Assembly: GCA_950054195.1 (NCBI GenBank)
Contig: CATLPG010000008.1
Location: 1-64,000 of the forward strand
DNA from: an uncultured Saccharospirillaceae bacterium
Lineage (GTDB): Bacteria > Bacteroidota > Bacteroidia > Flavobacteriales_D > CAJJDF01
Length of the DNA: 64,000 nucleotides
Direction of reading: 5' to 3'
Shown piece after piece: positions 8,703-18,019 of this stretch. Each line of letters opens with the position of its first letter. Position 1 is the stretch's first letter. A program made the position numbers and the translations under genes. The notes under the pieces are model-generated. The model ran no database searches. It saw only the letters and a program-made list of their open reading frames with translations, and had not been told where the DNA came from.

Positions 8703-10550
8703 ATGAAAACAAACAAGATTATTGGTTTATTCGTTGTTATTTTTGCAATTGCGTACCCATTTTTAGTTCAATCCATATCACCAGCTCACTATGCAGCTTC
8801 GGGTGATTTTTTAGTTTATGCATTTTCACCACTATTAGCTCTATTTGGTATTGCTTACTTTATTAACAGTAAAGCAGGTATTTATTATGGTAGAATTGTG
8901 GTTGGTTCTGTTTTTATAGTCTCAGGGCTAATTAAAGCAAACGATACCCTTGGTTTTTCATATAAACTGGAGGAATACTTTGAACCAGGAGCACTCGGTT
9001 GGACAGCCATGGCCCCCTACTCGCTTTGGCTTGCCGTTTTAGTATGTGTTGGAGAAGTAGCATTAGGGGTTGCTCTCATTTTAGGAGCAATGTACAAACT
9101 AACCCTTGTTTTGCTTAGTGGAATGATGGTGTTTTTCGCCTTTCTCACCTATTACACAGCACAATGTGATCCAAACGACACCTATACTGTAATGGTAAAC
9201 GGTGTAGCACAAGAAGATCCCGTACAATGTGTATTAGATTGTGGTTGTTTTGGTGATGCATTAAGAGGTTCTATCGGACGATCACTTACTCCTTGGGAAT
9301 CTTTCTACAAGGATTTTGTACTATTAATCATCACTTTCTTCCTTTATGGTAGTTGGAATAAAATTAAATTAAACAATGAGCGTAGAGACAGAATCATTTT
9401 ACCGCTATCCTTAATTTTTATTGCCTTCTTTGGAGGTTGGGTGTTCGGCTGGTGGTTTCCATTGCTATTTACAGCCGTTATTTTGGTTGTGGTTATGTTG
9501 TTCAAACGTATTTATGCTGGAGCTGGAAGAGAATGGCTTATTGCTGGTATCGTTATGGGGGCTACGCTAGCTTTCGCGCTATACACCTTAGCTTATTTAC
9601 CAATAAAAGATTATCGACCATATGCTGTTGGCAATAATTTGTGGGAACAATACCGTACAGCCGAAGATATTGAGAACGAAATAACTGAAACGTACACTCA
9701 AAAATATTTAGCTCAATACCAGGAAGCAATCAAAGCAGACAAAGAAAAAGCACTTACTAGTGCTAATTTCTTAACTGCTGATACAATCTCAGATTCCTTA
9801 AAAGAAGTAATGAAAGAAGATTTACTATATGAAATTGAATCTACTTATGAAGATAAAGCCTATGAACAAGCTTCTCAGTTTGCGAAAGACTCCATGGATC
9901 GAGCTGGATTAAACGCTCCTGTTTATGCTTATGTTTATCTTTTAAAAAACAAACAAACTGGCGAAGAAAAAGAGTTTTTAAGTACTACTTATATCGAACA
10001 AAAGCTGTATAAAGAATGGGACATTGTAAGTACACTTGAAAACGAAGAAAAGGGTGATGTAGTTCAACTAATAAATACCGATCCAAAGGTGGAGGAACTT
10101 CAAAAACAGGGCTATGAAAAAGTAGCTCCTATATCAAAAGTTGTTAAAGCTGGTAGAGATCCTAAAATTCCTGCTGAATTTGGATTTGGTGATGAACAAG
10201 TAAACCAAAACGTATTAAAAGGTAACAATTATGTGATTTTGGCTATTTCTTATGATGTGGGTAAAACAGATGTTAAGTATCTTAAAAAACTTAACGAACT
10301 GAAAAGTTATGCCGATGAAAACGGTTATTTATTTTATGCTGCGAGCTCACAAACAGTGACGGAAGAATACCTAAAAGAAAACGGATTATCTTACACGTTT
10401 TTAGGAGCTGATGAGAAAATTCTAAAAACGATGGTTCGTTCAAATCCTGGAATATTACTCATAAAAGATGGAACCGTATTAGGCAAATGGGGGAAACATC
10501 GCATTCCCTCAGCTAAAAAAATTGGTAAAGTAATTGAAAAGCAGCCATAG
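8703..10550 (+). CDS. DoxX/MauE-like membrane protein with C-terminal thioredoxin-like domain
   Basis: This 615-residue protein has two parts. The N-terminal 300 residues hold about eight membrane helices with DoxX/MauE-type motifs (VGSVFIVSGLIKANDTLGFSYKLEEYF) and a Cys-rich loop (AQCDPND...VQCVLDCGCFGDAL) like that of MauE-type quinone-linked thiol enzymes. The C-terminal 100 residues (VILAISYDVGKTDVKYLKKLNEL to IPSAKKIGKVIEK) have a thioredoxin-like layout, including LLIKDGTVLGKWGKH, but no CxxC. It matches the layout of the Bacteroidota BT_3928 family as I remember it. A redox role in the envelope is inferred. The frame is open from a TTG at 8667; ATG 8703 directly precedes a normal Lys-rich membrane start. 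Its stop overlaps the next start by one base. Confidence 0.8.
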   Translation: MKTNKIIGLFVVIFAIAYPFLVQSISPAHYAASGDFLVYAFSPLLALFGIAYFINSKAGIYYGRIVVGSVFIVSGLIKANDTLGFSYKLEEYFEPGALGWTAMAPYSLWLAVLVCVGEVALGVALILGAMYKLTLVLLSGMMVFFAFLTYYTAQCDPNDTYTVMVNGVAQEDPVQCVLDCGCFGDALRGSIGRSLTPWESFYKDFVLLIITFFLYGSWNKIKLNNERRDRIILPLSLIFIAFFGGWVFGWWFPLLFTAVILVVVMLFKRIYAGAGREWLIAGIVMGATLAFALYTLAYLPIKDYRPYAVGNNLWEQYRTAEDIENEITETYTQKYLAQYQEAIKADKEKALTSANFLTADTISDSLKEVMKEDLLYEIESTYEDKAYEQASQFAKDSMDRAGLNAPVYAYVYLLKNKQTGEEKEFLSTTYIEQKLYKEWDIVSTLENEEKGDVVQLINTDPKVEELQKQGYEKVAPISKVVKAGRDPKIPAEFGFGDEQVNQNVLKGNNYVILAISYDVGKTDVKYLKKLNELKSYADENGYLFYAASSQTVTEEYLKENGLSYTFLGADEKILKTMVRSNPGILLIKDGTVLGKWGKHRIPSAKKIGKVIEKQP

Positions 10551-11482
10551 TGAAAATTAAGCGGTTACTTGTTTGGCTAAGAAGTAGCATAATTGTAAAT
10601 GCTATTCGAAACTTTTCTCAAAACTTGGTTTTACCCGGTTTTGACGGAATGTCGCTGTATGAAGTTTCCAAGTTTACACTTGAAGCATTTTTTAGAAGCG
10701 ATATCATGACTAAAAGTGCTGCTATCTCCTTTCGATTATTTATTTCACTTTTTCCTGCACTTATACTTTTAGTATCACTCATTCCTTATATACCAATTGA
10801 TAATTTCCAACAAACTCTGTTGAACTCTATCTACAGTATATTACCCAATAGTGCAGAATCTTTCTTATCTACAACCATCGAAGATTTAGTGACAAAAAAG
10901 CACACTGCATTTTTATCCATTGGTTTCATTTTAACCATCTATTATGCGTCAAACATTATTAATTCTATTCTATCAACGTTTAGTAGTTCTTACCAAATTC
11001 AAGCAAAAAGAAATTTCTTAAAGCAGCGCATTATATCTTTTGGTTTAATGTTGCTCATTACTGTTTTAATGCTAGTCGGTTTCGCACTAATTTTGTTTGG
11101 GGAATCGTATTTAACATACCTTACGGAAGATGTAATGTATATATCTCAAGCCATGGTTGTACTTATTCAAATTATTAAGTGGGTAAGCGTGGTGTTTTTA
11201 TTTAATGCTGCCATTTCCGCACTTTACAATGTTGCTTTCATTGAAAGAAAAAAGTGGAAAATCATTTCTTCAGGAGCATCGGTTGCAACAATTGGGATAA
11301 TACTTGTTTCTCTTGGTTTTAGTTTTTTTATAGACAATTTTAGTTCCTTCAATAAGCTGTATGGCTCTATTGGGTCATTAATTGTTTTCTTATTATGGAT
11401 AAACGTTTCTTCAACTATCCTCATCATTGGATTTGAATTATATGCAAAAACCAACAACAAATACTCCTCAGTTAACGAATAA
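10550..11482 (+). CDS. YihY/virulence factor BrkB family membrane protein
   Basis: A 310-residue inner-membrane protein with six predicted helices. It carries family features: DIMTKSAAISFRLFISLFPALILLVSLIPYIP in the first third, the SNIINSILSTFSSSYQI region, and LYGSIGSLIVFLLWINVSSTILIIGFELYA at the end. YihY proteins were once called RNase BN by mistake; their transport role is unclear. The start is GTG at 10550, whose G is also the last base of the preceding TAG stop, so translational coupling with the DoxX-like gene is likely. The 3' end overlaps the aroK start by 41 bases. Confidence 0.9.
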   Translation: MKIKRLLVWLRSSIIVNAIRNFSQNLVLPGFDGMSLYEVSKFTLEAFFRSDIMTKSAAISFRLFISLFPALILLVSLIPYIPIDNFQQTLLNSIYSILPNSAESFLSTTIEDLVTKKHTAFLSIGFILTIYYASNIINSILSTFSSSYQIQAKRNFLKQRIISFGLMLLITVLMLVGFALILFGESYLTYLTEDVMYISQAMVVLIQIIKWVSVVFLFNAAISALYNVAFIERKKWKIISSGASVATIGIILVSLGFSFFIDNFSSFNKLYGSIGSLIVFLLWINVSSTILIIGFELYAKTNNKYSSVNE

Positions 11483-11987
11483 AATTTTTCTAGTAGGATT
11501 TATGGGTGTTGGCAAAACAACAGCTGGCAAACGATTTGCTAACTACTTAAATTATGATTTTATAGACACTGATTCATACATTGAGCAAGAAGAAGGTATT
11601 TCTATAAAAGAAATTTTTCAATCCACAGGCGAAGCTTATTTCAGAAAAAAAGAAAAAGAAGTATTAAACCAACTTATTGATAACAAAAAACAGCTTGTTA
11701 TTTCAACTGGAGGAGGAATAGGTGCAAGTGAAGAATTGATGAAGCTAATGAACAAAAACGGAAAAGTAATTTATATTCATTTACCTTTCCTTGCTATTTT
11801 AAATCGACTAAAAGACAAGAATGATCGTCCGTTAGCACAAGATTTAAATGATGAAGAAAACAAACAAAAACTTGAGGATTTATTTAATAAAAGGCTACCT
11901 ATCTATCTAAAGGCATCCGTATTTGTTGATGGCCACAACCTCAAAAAAATAGGAAAAGAAGAGCTTTGCAAACTTTTATTAAAGTAA
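11442..11987 (+). CDS. aroK: Shikimate kinase
   Basis: Phosphorylates the 3-hydroxyl of shikimate with ATP in chorismate synthesis. Seen in the 181-residue sequence: Walker A GFMGVGKTTAGK (residues 19-30), the shikimate-binding YDFIDTDSYIEQ, the AYFRKKEKEVL motif with its conserved Arg, STGGGIGA, and the lid-region Arg in DRPLAQD. ATG 11442 (MQKPTTNT) is chosen over a TTG at 11427; either way the start lies inside the YihY gene in another frame. The chorismate pathway also appears here through aroQ (about 41 kb) and the chorismate user pabA. Confidence 0.95.
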   Translation: MQKPTTNTPQLTNKIFLVGFMGVGKTTAGKRFANYLNYDFIDTDSYIEQEEGISIKEIFQSTGEAYFRKKEKEVLNQLIDNKKQLVISTGGGIGASEELMKLMNKNGKVIYIHLPFLAILNRLKDKNDRPLAQDLNDEENKQKLEDLFNKRLPIYLKASVFVDGHNLKKIGKEELCKLLLK

Positions 11988-12003
11988 AACGACAGTTCAA
12001 TTT

Positions 12004-12696
12004 ATGAAAAAGATTATACTCATAACCCTACTCGCAATATTTAGCAAAAACTTAAAAAGTCAAGGTTCACTAAAAGAAACAGGCACATGGTATATGACTT
12101 TTTTCGATGTTTCATTTAAAGAGTCTTCATGGAGCTTTTTAGGTGATATCCAATATAGGAACTGGGATTTAGCGGCTTCGGACATGGAACAAATAATTAT
12201 TCGTGGAGCTGTTGGATATTCCATTCCTAAAACAAAAGTTACACTTTACGCTGGTTATGCACATTTTGTCTCAGGAGTTTACGGAGACAATCGTGCAACA
12301 AGCAATGAAAATAGGTTTCATGAAGATCTTGTATTTCCGATAAAGTTAGGGAACAGATTTTATACGAATCAACGCTTTAGGTATGAGCAACGATTAATTC
12401 CTGGTCAAACTTTTAGAACAAGGTACCGATACAACCTATTTTTAAATATCCCTCTAAATCAAAAAACACTGGATAAAGGAGCGGTTTATTTCGCTTTTTT
12501 TAATGAAGTTTTTATTAATGGTCAGCGAAACATTGGGAACAACCGAACAGTTGATTGGTTTGACCGAAATTGGCTCTATGGTGGTTTAGGATATTCATTT
12601 AACAAACACTTAAAGGTACAATTGGGGTTTATGCATCATTCAACCATTAACTGGAATAAAAACCAGCTCTTACTAAGCTTGCACAGTAAGTTTTAA
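12004..12696 (+). CDS. DUF2490 outer-membrane barrel protein
   Basis: A 230-residue secreted protein: signal peptide MKKIILITLLAIFSKNLKSQ, then a strand-rich barrel of the DUF2490 family. Typical segments are GTWYMTFFDVSFKESSWSFLGDIQYRNW, the arginine-rich RFRYEQRLIP with FRTRYRYNL, and FFNEVFINGQRNI; it ends on an aromatic strand (LLLSLHSKF) with a terminal Phe, as expected for BAM-assembled barrels. No substrate or function is established for the family. It follows aroK by 16 bases and could be the last gene of that run; no clear terminator follows. Confidence 0.8.
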   Translation: MKKIILITLLAIFSKNLKSQGSLKETGTWYMTFFDVSFKESSWSFLGDIQYRNWDLAASDMEQIIIRGAVGYSIPKTKVTLYAGYAHFVSGVYGDNRATSNENRFHEDLVFPIKLGNRFYTNQRFRYEQRLIPGQTFRTRYRYNLFLNIPLNQKTLDKGAVYFAFFNEVFINGQRNIGNNRTVDWFDRNWLYGGLGYSFNKHLKVQLGFMHHSTINWNKNQLLLSLHSKF

Positions 12697-12859
12697 TATT
12701 ATTAGAGTGTAAGTCCATCATTTGCGATCATAAAACTTAATCTTGGCACAATGTTTGGATTACTACTACTGGATGATTATCTTAATTGATTATGAGGCAA
12801 ATGTTAAATAATTTATAATTTAGACCCCATAAAAAAGATTAATACGTATAATTAACCAA

Positions 12860-13384
12860 ATGAACATGATTACAAACATTAAAACACCAATTTTCTTCCT
12901 TTTATTAGGACTACTTATCAGTTGTTCTAAACCTGTAGAAAAAACGGTAACACTTGATAATATTGAATTAACCGCTGAAGGACCACTTTTTGAAGGTAGC
13001 AATACCTTTCAAGCAACGTTAGAAAGTCCTTTAAATGCATTTTTAAAAGAAAATGACTTAACTAAAGAAGACATCGCAGAAATAACAGTTAGTGGATGTA
13101 CGTTATCAACAAGCGACTCTAACTTTTTTAATTTATATAATTCTGCTACGATACAATTCTTTTCTGATAATTCAGAAATGCAAAATGTAGGTGTAATTAA
13201 CCCTATTCCACAGAATAAAAAGGAATTAACAGTTGAAATTGCAAAAGAACAAGAAGGAATTACAGAAATATTCAACGACAAAAACATATACGTTGTAGGT
13301 GATGCAATAATTAAAGAGGATGTTTACGACAACCTTAGTTTTACTGCCACCATTAAATTAAATGTTAAACACTACAAAAAATAA
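12860..13384 (+). CDS. Predicted lipoprotein of unknown function
   Basis: A 174-residue protein with a lipoprotein signal (IFFLLLGLLISCSKPVEK; the Cys at about residue 22 would be lipidated). The mature part is beta-rich and has no family I recognise. It repeats the idea of a strand-rich binding domain: NIELTAEGPLFEGSNTFQATL near the start and LSFTATIKLNVKHY at the end. A second ATG at 12866 is an equally good start. DUF2147 follows six bases after its stop, so the two are probably co-transcribed. Confidence 0.65.
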   Translation: MNMITNIKTPIFFLLLGLLISCSKPVEKTVTLDNIELTAEGPLFEGSNTFQATLESPLNAFLKENDLTKEDIAEITVSGCTLSTSDSNFFNLYNSATIQFFSDNSEMQNVGVINPIPQNKKELTVEIAKEQEGITEIFNDKNIYVVGDAIIKEDVYDNLSFTATIKLNVKHYKK

Positions 13385-13389
13385 AAAAC

Positions 13390-13860
13390 ATGAAAAGATC
13401 AATTAAATTATTAGGAATTTTTGCTCTAATAGTAGGGCTATTCTCTTTTACTTATTACACAACAGGAAAAACTGAAGCTGATGATATTCTAGGCGTTTGG
13501 GAACCTAGCAATGGGAAAGCGAGAGTGAAAATTGAAAAAATTGGAAACAAGTACTTTGGTAAAATCGTTTGGCTAAAAGAGCCTATCGATCCAGAAACAG
13601 GAAAACCTAAAACAGACAAAAACAATCCGGATGAGTCTTTAAGAAACACTCCTTTAAAGGGATATAGATTATTAAAAGACTTTACATTTGATGGTAAAAA
13701 ATGGGTTGATGGAACAATCTATGACCCTGAAAGTGGTACACTTTACAGCTGTGAAATTACTATGGGTAAAGATGTACTAAACATCAGAGGTTATGTAGGT
13801 GTTAAGCTACTAGGAAGAACCGATACTTGGAAAAGATTAAAACTAAAAAAGAAGAAATAA
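13390..13860 (+). CDS. DUF2147 secreted protein
   Basis: A 156-residue exported protein with a hydrophobic N-terminal signal (LLGIFALIVGLFSFTYY). The mature domain matches DUF2147: DDILGVWEPSNGKARVKIEK, KYFGKIVWLKEP, a PDESLRNTPLKGYRLLKDF segment, and GTIYDPESGTLYSCEI followed by LNIRGYVGVKLLGRTDTWKR. The family has a lipocalin-like fold in my recollection and no assigned function. It lies six bases after the lipoprotein gene and is followed by a strong terminator, which closes the pair. Confidence 0.9.
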   Translation: MKRSIKLLGIFALIVGLFSFTYYTTGKTEADDILGVWEPSNGKARVKIEKIGNKYFGKIVWLKEPIDPETGKPKTDKNNPDESLRNTPLKGYRLLKDFTFDGKKWVDGTIYDPESGTLYSCEITMGKDVLNIRGYVGVKLLGRTDTWKRLKLKKKK

Positions 13861-13894
13861 TTTCTTCAAAGCTACTTTTAATTAGATAAACTTT

Positions 13895-13933
13895 AATATC
13901 CTTACATCTCAACAGGTGTAAGGATATTTTTTT
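13895..13933 (+). terminator. Rho-independent terminator after DUF2147
   Basis: A perfect 12-base inverted repeat (AATATCCTTACA / TGTAAGGATATT, arms 13895-13906 and 13917-13928) with a 10-base loop runs into a T tract. It closes the lipoprotein-DUF2147 unit. Confidence 0.9.
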
Positions 13934-13972
13934 ATATTTAAACCTATTATTTACTATAAATACTTTCATCTG

Positions 13973-15064
13973 ATGAAATTGAAATATTTAAGCTTCATGT
14001 TTTTGATTCCTTTTTGGGGAGTTTCTCAAGTAGATAGCACATACGAAGAAGAGGAAGAAGATTACAGCATGTACGAAAATGTTGAGGCTGTAGGAGATAT
14101 TGTCACATGGGCAAGTCCAAAGATATTTGATTTAAGTCCGAATAAATTTATAACTGTGGGCTACGATTTAGCAGGTACATCTACTTTAACAACATCTAGA
14201 ATTGGAAGCTTTGCTCCAGATGAAGAAATTACTGATACCAGAGAAAGTAAGCTTAATTACCATGGTTTAAGGATAAACGCTAATATTCCTGTAGTTTCCT
14301 TATCCAGCATTGTTTGGCAAATGGGAGCAGGTTATAATACTGCCTACATGAATAACGAGGACTTAATGGATACAAGTTTCGTTTCTCAAAGTCAGTTTGC
14401 TAATGAACTAAATGAAGGTTTAACATCTATTAATCTTAATACTACCGTATTTAAGCCATTAGATGAAAAAAACTTCTTGATTTTTCAAGGATTGGTAGAA
14501 GTAAATGGAAATTATGACTTTGGAAGTTCATCACCAAGCTTATCAAATGCTAAATATTCTGCTGCTTTAGTATATGGACGTAGACCACATGATCGTTTGC
14601 AATGGGGAGTTGGTTTATCTAGGACATACCGTGCTGGAGAATTGAACTACATTCCCTTAATTATGTACAACTTTACTTCAAAAAGTAGAAAGTGGGGTAC
14701 AGAGATTTTATTCCCAGCAAGAGCTGCTTATCGTAGAAAAATAAACCCAAGAAACATTTTACTTGCTGGTTACGAGCTAGAAGGGTCATCCTACCGTTTA
14801 CAACAAGGAAACGTTCCTCTTGATAATTTCGAATTTAGAAGAAGCGAAATAAGGTTAAGATTAGATTACCAAAGACAATTAGTTGGTTTTGTTTGGGTAG
14901 GTATTCAAGGTGGAATGATATTAAATTACTCAGCTAATGCAGATGATTTACCTAATAACAAAGATTTTTATAGAGGTTTTTTTGGCGACCAACCGTTTGC
15001 TATGAAAAATACTTTATCCCCCGCCCCTTACTTTCAAGTAAGTGTGAGTTTGGTTAGTTTGTAA
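13973..15064 (+). CDS. DUF6268-type outer-membrane beta-barrel protein
   Basis: A 363-residue secreted protein: signal peptide MKLKYLSFMFLIPFWGVSQ, a short acidic stretch (YEEEEEDYSMYE) and then a barrel of long amphipathic strands (NFLIFQGLVEVNGNYDF, LQWGVGLSRTYRAGEL, GTEILFPARAAYRRKI). The final strand PYFQVSVSLVSL suits an outer-membrane barrel. It resembles the DUF6268 group of Bacteroidota porin-like proteins, but I assign this only by general appearance. It has its own terminator downstream and follows one upstream, so it is probably monocistronic. Confidence 0.7.
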   Translation: MKLKYLSFMFLIPFWGVSQVDSTYEEEEEDYSMYENVEAVGDIVTWASPKIFDLSPNKFITVGYDLAGTSTLTTSRIGSFAPDEEITDTRESKLNYHGLRINANIPVVSLSSIVWQMGAGYNTAYMNNEDLMDTSFVSQSQFANELNEGLTSINLNTTVFKPLDEKNFLIFQGLVEVNGNYDFGSSSPSLSNAKYSAALVYGRRPHDRLQWGVGLSRTYRAGELNYIPLIMYNFTSKSRKWGTEILFPARAAYRRKINPRNILLAGYELEGSSYRLQQGNVPLDNFEFRRSEIRLRLDYQRQLVGFVWVGIQGGMILNYSANADDLPNNKDFYRGFFGDQPFAMKNTLSPAPYFQVSVSLVSL

Positions 15065-15082
15065 AAAATAAAAAAGTATTTC

Positions 15083-15126
15083 AAGAGCCTCAATGTTTCG
15101 ATTATGAATACATGAGGCTCTTTTTA
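15083..15126 (+). terminator. Rho-independent terminator after the DUF6268-type gene
   Basis: Arms AAGAGCCTCA (15083-15092) and TGAGGCTCTT (15113-15122) pair perfectly around a 20-base loop, followed by a T run. Confidence 0.85.
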
Positions 15127-15250
15127 TTACCAAGAATTAGATATATGGTAAGTATCCAATATATATAAACTCTTAAAAATCTATATTTATAATAGATTTG
15201 CTTTGAAAAGTAAAAGCAACTAAATATTTAAACCCTAATTAAAAAGACTA

Positions 15251-15670
15251 ATGAGTTTGAAAATTTATCTTTTTCATTTAATTTTCGTTGTATCGATTTT
15301 TTCCTGCAACTATCAAAAAACGATGACTACTAGCAACAAAGCTCCAAATCTAAAAAGTGAAAATAATACAGAAATAATCTCTGCTCCCATCGTCTACAAA
15401 AGCTTTGTTAAAAAAAATGGAGAGGAAACAACAGAGAAAGAAATGTATTTACAACGATCTATTCAAGATTATTTTATAAAATTTTGCGAAAGCAATGTCA
15501 CTCAAAGGCAGTTAGAAACCTACTTAAGAGATCATCGAAAAAACGACTTAGTTCAAACGGTTTCCTTAGAAGTTACTTTCAAGAAAGGTGAATGGGATGC
15601 TTGTGATGAAGACCAATCTGTACAAAGTAGAGTTGGTGAGTATATTATTATTCATAAAATCATTGAGTAG
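15251..15670 (+). CDS. Small predicted lipoprotein
   Basis: A 139-residue protein with a signal peptide ending in a lipobox (LIFVVSIFSCNYQK, lipidated Cys near residue 19). The mature part is polar and includes a helix-rich QRSIQDYFIKFCESNVTQRQLETYL. I see no known family. It begins in a region with no nearby upstream gene on its strand, and the GT87 gene starts 11 bases after its stop, so they may share a transcript. Confidence 0.6.
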   Translation: MSLKIYLFHLIFVVSIFSCNYQKTMTTSNKAPNLKSENNTEIISAPIVYKSFVKKNGEETTEKEMYLQRSIQDYFIKFCESNVTQRQLETYLRDHRKNDLVQTVSLEVTFKKGEWDACDEDQSVQSRVGEYIIIHKIIE

Positions 15671-15681
15671 TTGGTTTTAAC

Positions 15682-16956
15682 ATGACCAAAAGAGGCTACA
15701 CATATTCAACTACTTTATTGCTATTAATTGGTGCAATCCTCTTATTTGAACTTGTTAGAGATTCGTTTTATAAAGGCGACTTCATTGGCTATATACATGC
15801 AGGTAATGCTGTATTAAATGGAGAAAATATTTACTTCGATTTTCTTAATACATGGCCTCCACTTTTTTCTATTTTTAGTGTAATACTGGCTTGGGGAGAT
15901 TCTTTGAATAGTTTTTTTATACGTTTTATTTGGCTCTCTGTAAGTTTAGTTTTAATGTATTATGTAGTTTCAGCAACAGCTAAACTATTTTTAAAAACCC
16001 CTCTTATTTTTAATCCAAGAAAAAAAGGAGTTCTTATTCAAGATGCTATAATTCTTGTTCCTTTAGTAATTATGCTGCGTTACATCATGGAAAATCTATC
16101 AAATATCCAGATAAACATGTATATGCTAGCAGCCTCAGTAGCTGCTTTTATCTTTTTTATTAGGGGAAAATTTATTTTGGTTGGGTTATTATTAGGGCTA
16201 ACCATTTCACTTAAAGTATATACTGTTTTTATACTTCTTTATTTTTTGTTTAAGCGAGAGTTTAAACCCGTATTATGGACTTTGTTTTTTATTATTATTT
16301 TAAATTCTATTAGCTTTTTAGTTTTTGGATACGAACAAGCAATAGCATACTATTATGAATGGATTACTAATGTTGCTCCTAAATCATTTATTGCCCATCA
16401 TAAAAACCAATCTATTTTCGGTACAACTCTAAGGTTTTTTACTACACTGGACCCTTACCACAAGATGTATGTTTATATTATGGAACTAAAACCTCAATTG
16501 GTTAAAAAGTATACGTATTTATTAATAATTATAGCCGCAATAGCTCCTGCCTTTCTTTTTAGAAAAAAATTAAAAAATAAAAGTAGTTTACCTGCTTTCC
16601 TAGAATACTCAGTAGTTTTAACTGCTATCCCTTTACTATCTCCAGTTTCATGGAAAGCTTATTTCATTTTCCTATGGGTTCCTTATTTTCTATTATTCTT
16701 ACTTTTGTATCGAACTGAAACATCTTTAACCAATAAAGTTCTAAGGAATTTAAAGCTCTTATTTTGGTTTTCGGTTGTTTTAAATGTAGGATCTTCTGAA
16801 TTATTTGTAGGAAATTATTTTTCAGATGTATTGGAAGCTTATTCAGCTATAACAATTGGAACTACAATACTATTGGTTATGCAGCTTTACATTAGAACTA
16901 AAACAAACCTTTTTAACTTCAATAGTTTCAAGATAAAAGATTATATAAAATCTTAA
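15682..16956 (+). CDS. GT87-like polyprenyl-phosphate-dependent glycosyltransferase
   Basis: This 424-residue protein has about ten to eleven membrane helices. Its first periplasmic loop carries the acidic GDFIGYIHAGNAVLNGENIYFD and NTWPPLFSI typical of GT-C enzymes of the GT87/DUF2029 family. The middle shows LLLGLTISLKVYTVFILLYFLFKR, a common GT87 segment, and the later SPVSWKAYFIFLWVPYFLL matches the family's SPxSW motif. Such enzymes transfer a mannose-like sugar from polyprenyl phosphate in the periplasm. The acceptor is unknown, and no glycan cluster adjoins. Confidence 0.75.
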   Translation: MTKRGYTYSTTLLLLIGAILLFELVRDSFYKGDFIGYIHAGNAVLNGENIYFDFLNTWPPLFSIFSVILAWGDSLNSFFIRFIWLSVSLVLMYYVVSATAKLFLKTPLIFNPRKKGVLIQDAIILVPLVIMLRYIMENLSNIQINMYMLAASVAAFIFFIRGKFILVGLLLGLTISLKVYTVFILLYFLFKREFKPVLWTLFFIIILNSISFLVFGYEQAIAYYYEWITNVAPKSFIAHHKNQSIFGTTLRFFTTLDPYHKMYVYIMELKPQLVKKYTYLLIIIAAIAPAFLFRKKLKNKSSLPAFLEYSVVLTAIPLLSPVSWKAYFIFLWVPYFLLFLLLYRTETSLTNKVLRNLKLLFWFSVVLNVGSSELFVGNYFSDVLEAYSAITIGTTILLVMQLYIRTKTNLFNFNSFKIKDYIKS

Positions 16957-16983
16957 ACAAAAAAAGACCACCCGAAGGTGGCC
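16957..16983 (-). terminator. Rho-independent terminator for the DUF4382 gene (minus strand)
   Basis: Read on the minus strand this is GGCCACC-TTCG-GGTGGTC (16983 to 16966; one G-U pair) with a UUCG loop, followed by an unbroken T tract. It serves the gene ending at 17023 and may also end the convergent GT87 transcript. Confidence 0.9.
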
Positions 16984-17022
16984 TTGACAAATCACTAGGA
17001 TTGCTGATTTATTTGTTTTTTA

Positions 17023-17892
17023 TTATTGTAGTTGTATTTCACCCATGTTTGTGATCTGTCCGTCAACTACTATTACAGTTGATCCAGAATATGTAGAATT
17101 TAATGAGCTATCCTCGTCTTCATCTACCATGATCGTTAAATCATACTCACCATCTACCATACCTCTTAACATAAATTCACCGTTTTCATTAGTAAATCCA
17201 CTATAAGTTAAGCTTGAATTACTTGATGATTTAAACATTACTGCTGCTCTGGTATCATTTTCGATACTACCCATTACACCAGTTTGCTCATCCTCAACAT
17301 ATGTAATCACTGGATCAATGAAATAGTCGTTATTTACACTATCCTCTTGTACTGATTCAGCTACGTTAAAGTCTAATAATACACTTGCATTTGAAGAAGA
17401 ACTAACTTCTTGATTAATGTCAATAATTACCGAGTCATTGATCGATGTACTAGTAGAACTTGTTGCTCCTACGTTTAAACCTAAATCAATAATTGATGTA
17501 TTTAATGTTGCCGAAGCTTGTGCATTTAATGTTAGTTGATGATTTTGTGAAAATTTCATTTTTACTTTGGTATATACACCCGCATCTAAATTAGATTTGA
17601 ATGCAATCTCATCTTCTTCTCCATTAGTAAGTTCTAATACACTTACAGTTTGAGCGTTTCCGTTAAGCTCTACCCAATCACCTGTACTACTATTATAAGC
17701 TGTAATGCTTGTAATCTCAACATCTAATGCTTGATAGTTACCTGGATTATCGGTCATTCTTACTTTCATTGATTTGTTACCACTGGTGTTACCTGGTGTT
17801 GATGAATTATCAATTGATTCATCTTTTTTACAGCTTGCGAAAGCTACCATTGCTCCCAATGCTACTACTGATATTTTACTTAAAGTTTTCAT
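17023..17892 (-). CDS. DUF4382 lipoprotein
   Basis: A 289-residue lipoprotein: signal MKTLSKISVVALGAMVAFASCKKDES with the Cys at residue 20. The first domain matches DUF4382 (KVRMTDNPGNYQALDVEITSITAYN, WVELNGNAQTVSVLELTNG, LDAGVYTKVKMKFSQNHQL). The last 80 residues form a carboxypeptidase-regulatory-like fold (GSIENDTRAAVMFKSSSNSS, GFTNENGEFMLRGMVDGEYDLTIMVD), a common pairing in Bacteroidota surface lipoproteins. The acidic DEDEDSS stretch could bind calcium. Substrate unknown. The long upstream intergenic region contains two perfect dyads. Confidence 0.85.
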   Translation of the reverse strand: MKTLSKISVVALGAMVAFASCKKDESIDNSSTPGNTSGNKSMKVRMTDNPGNYQALDVEITSITAYNSSTGDWVELNGNAQTVSVLELTNGEEDEIAFKSNLDAGVYTKVKMKFSQNHQLTLNAQASATLNTSIIDLGLNVGATSSTSTSINDSVIIDINQEVSSSSNASVLLDFNVAESVQEDSVNNDYFIDPVITYVEDEQTGVMGSIENDTRAAVMFKSSSNSSLTYSGFTNENGEFMLRGMVDGEYDLTIMVDEDEDSSLNSTYSGSTVIVVDGQITNMGEIQLQ

Positions 17893-18019
17893 TTTTATTT
17901 ATTTTATAATTAATAACTACTCTCCGTAGTTCCAAAACTGTTCCACTAACTAGCAAGCTGTGCCAAAAACAAATCAAACAACTATTAAACAATCAATTAT
18001 AGAAAAAAATCTTTAAAAA

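Noticed and set aside
12744-12759. TGGCACAATGTTTGGA, sigma-54-like, about 100 bases upstream of the 12860 lipoprotein gene
   Set aside because: The -24 half is perfect, but the invariant C of the -12 GC is G, and there is no other sign of sigma-54 control near this gene.
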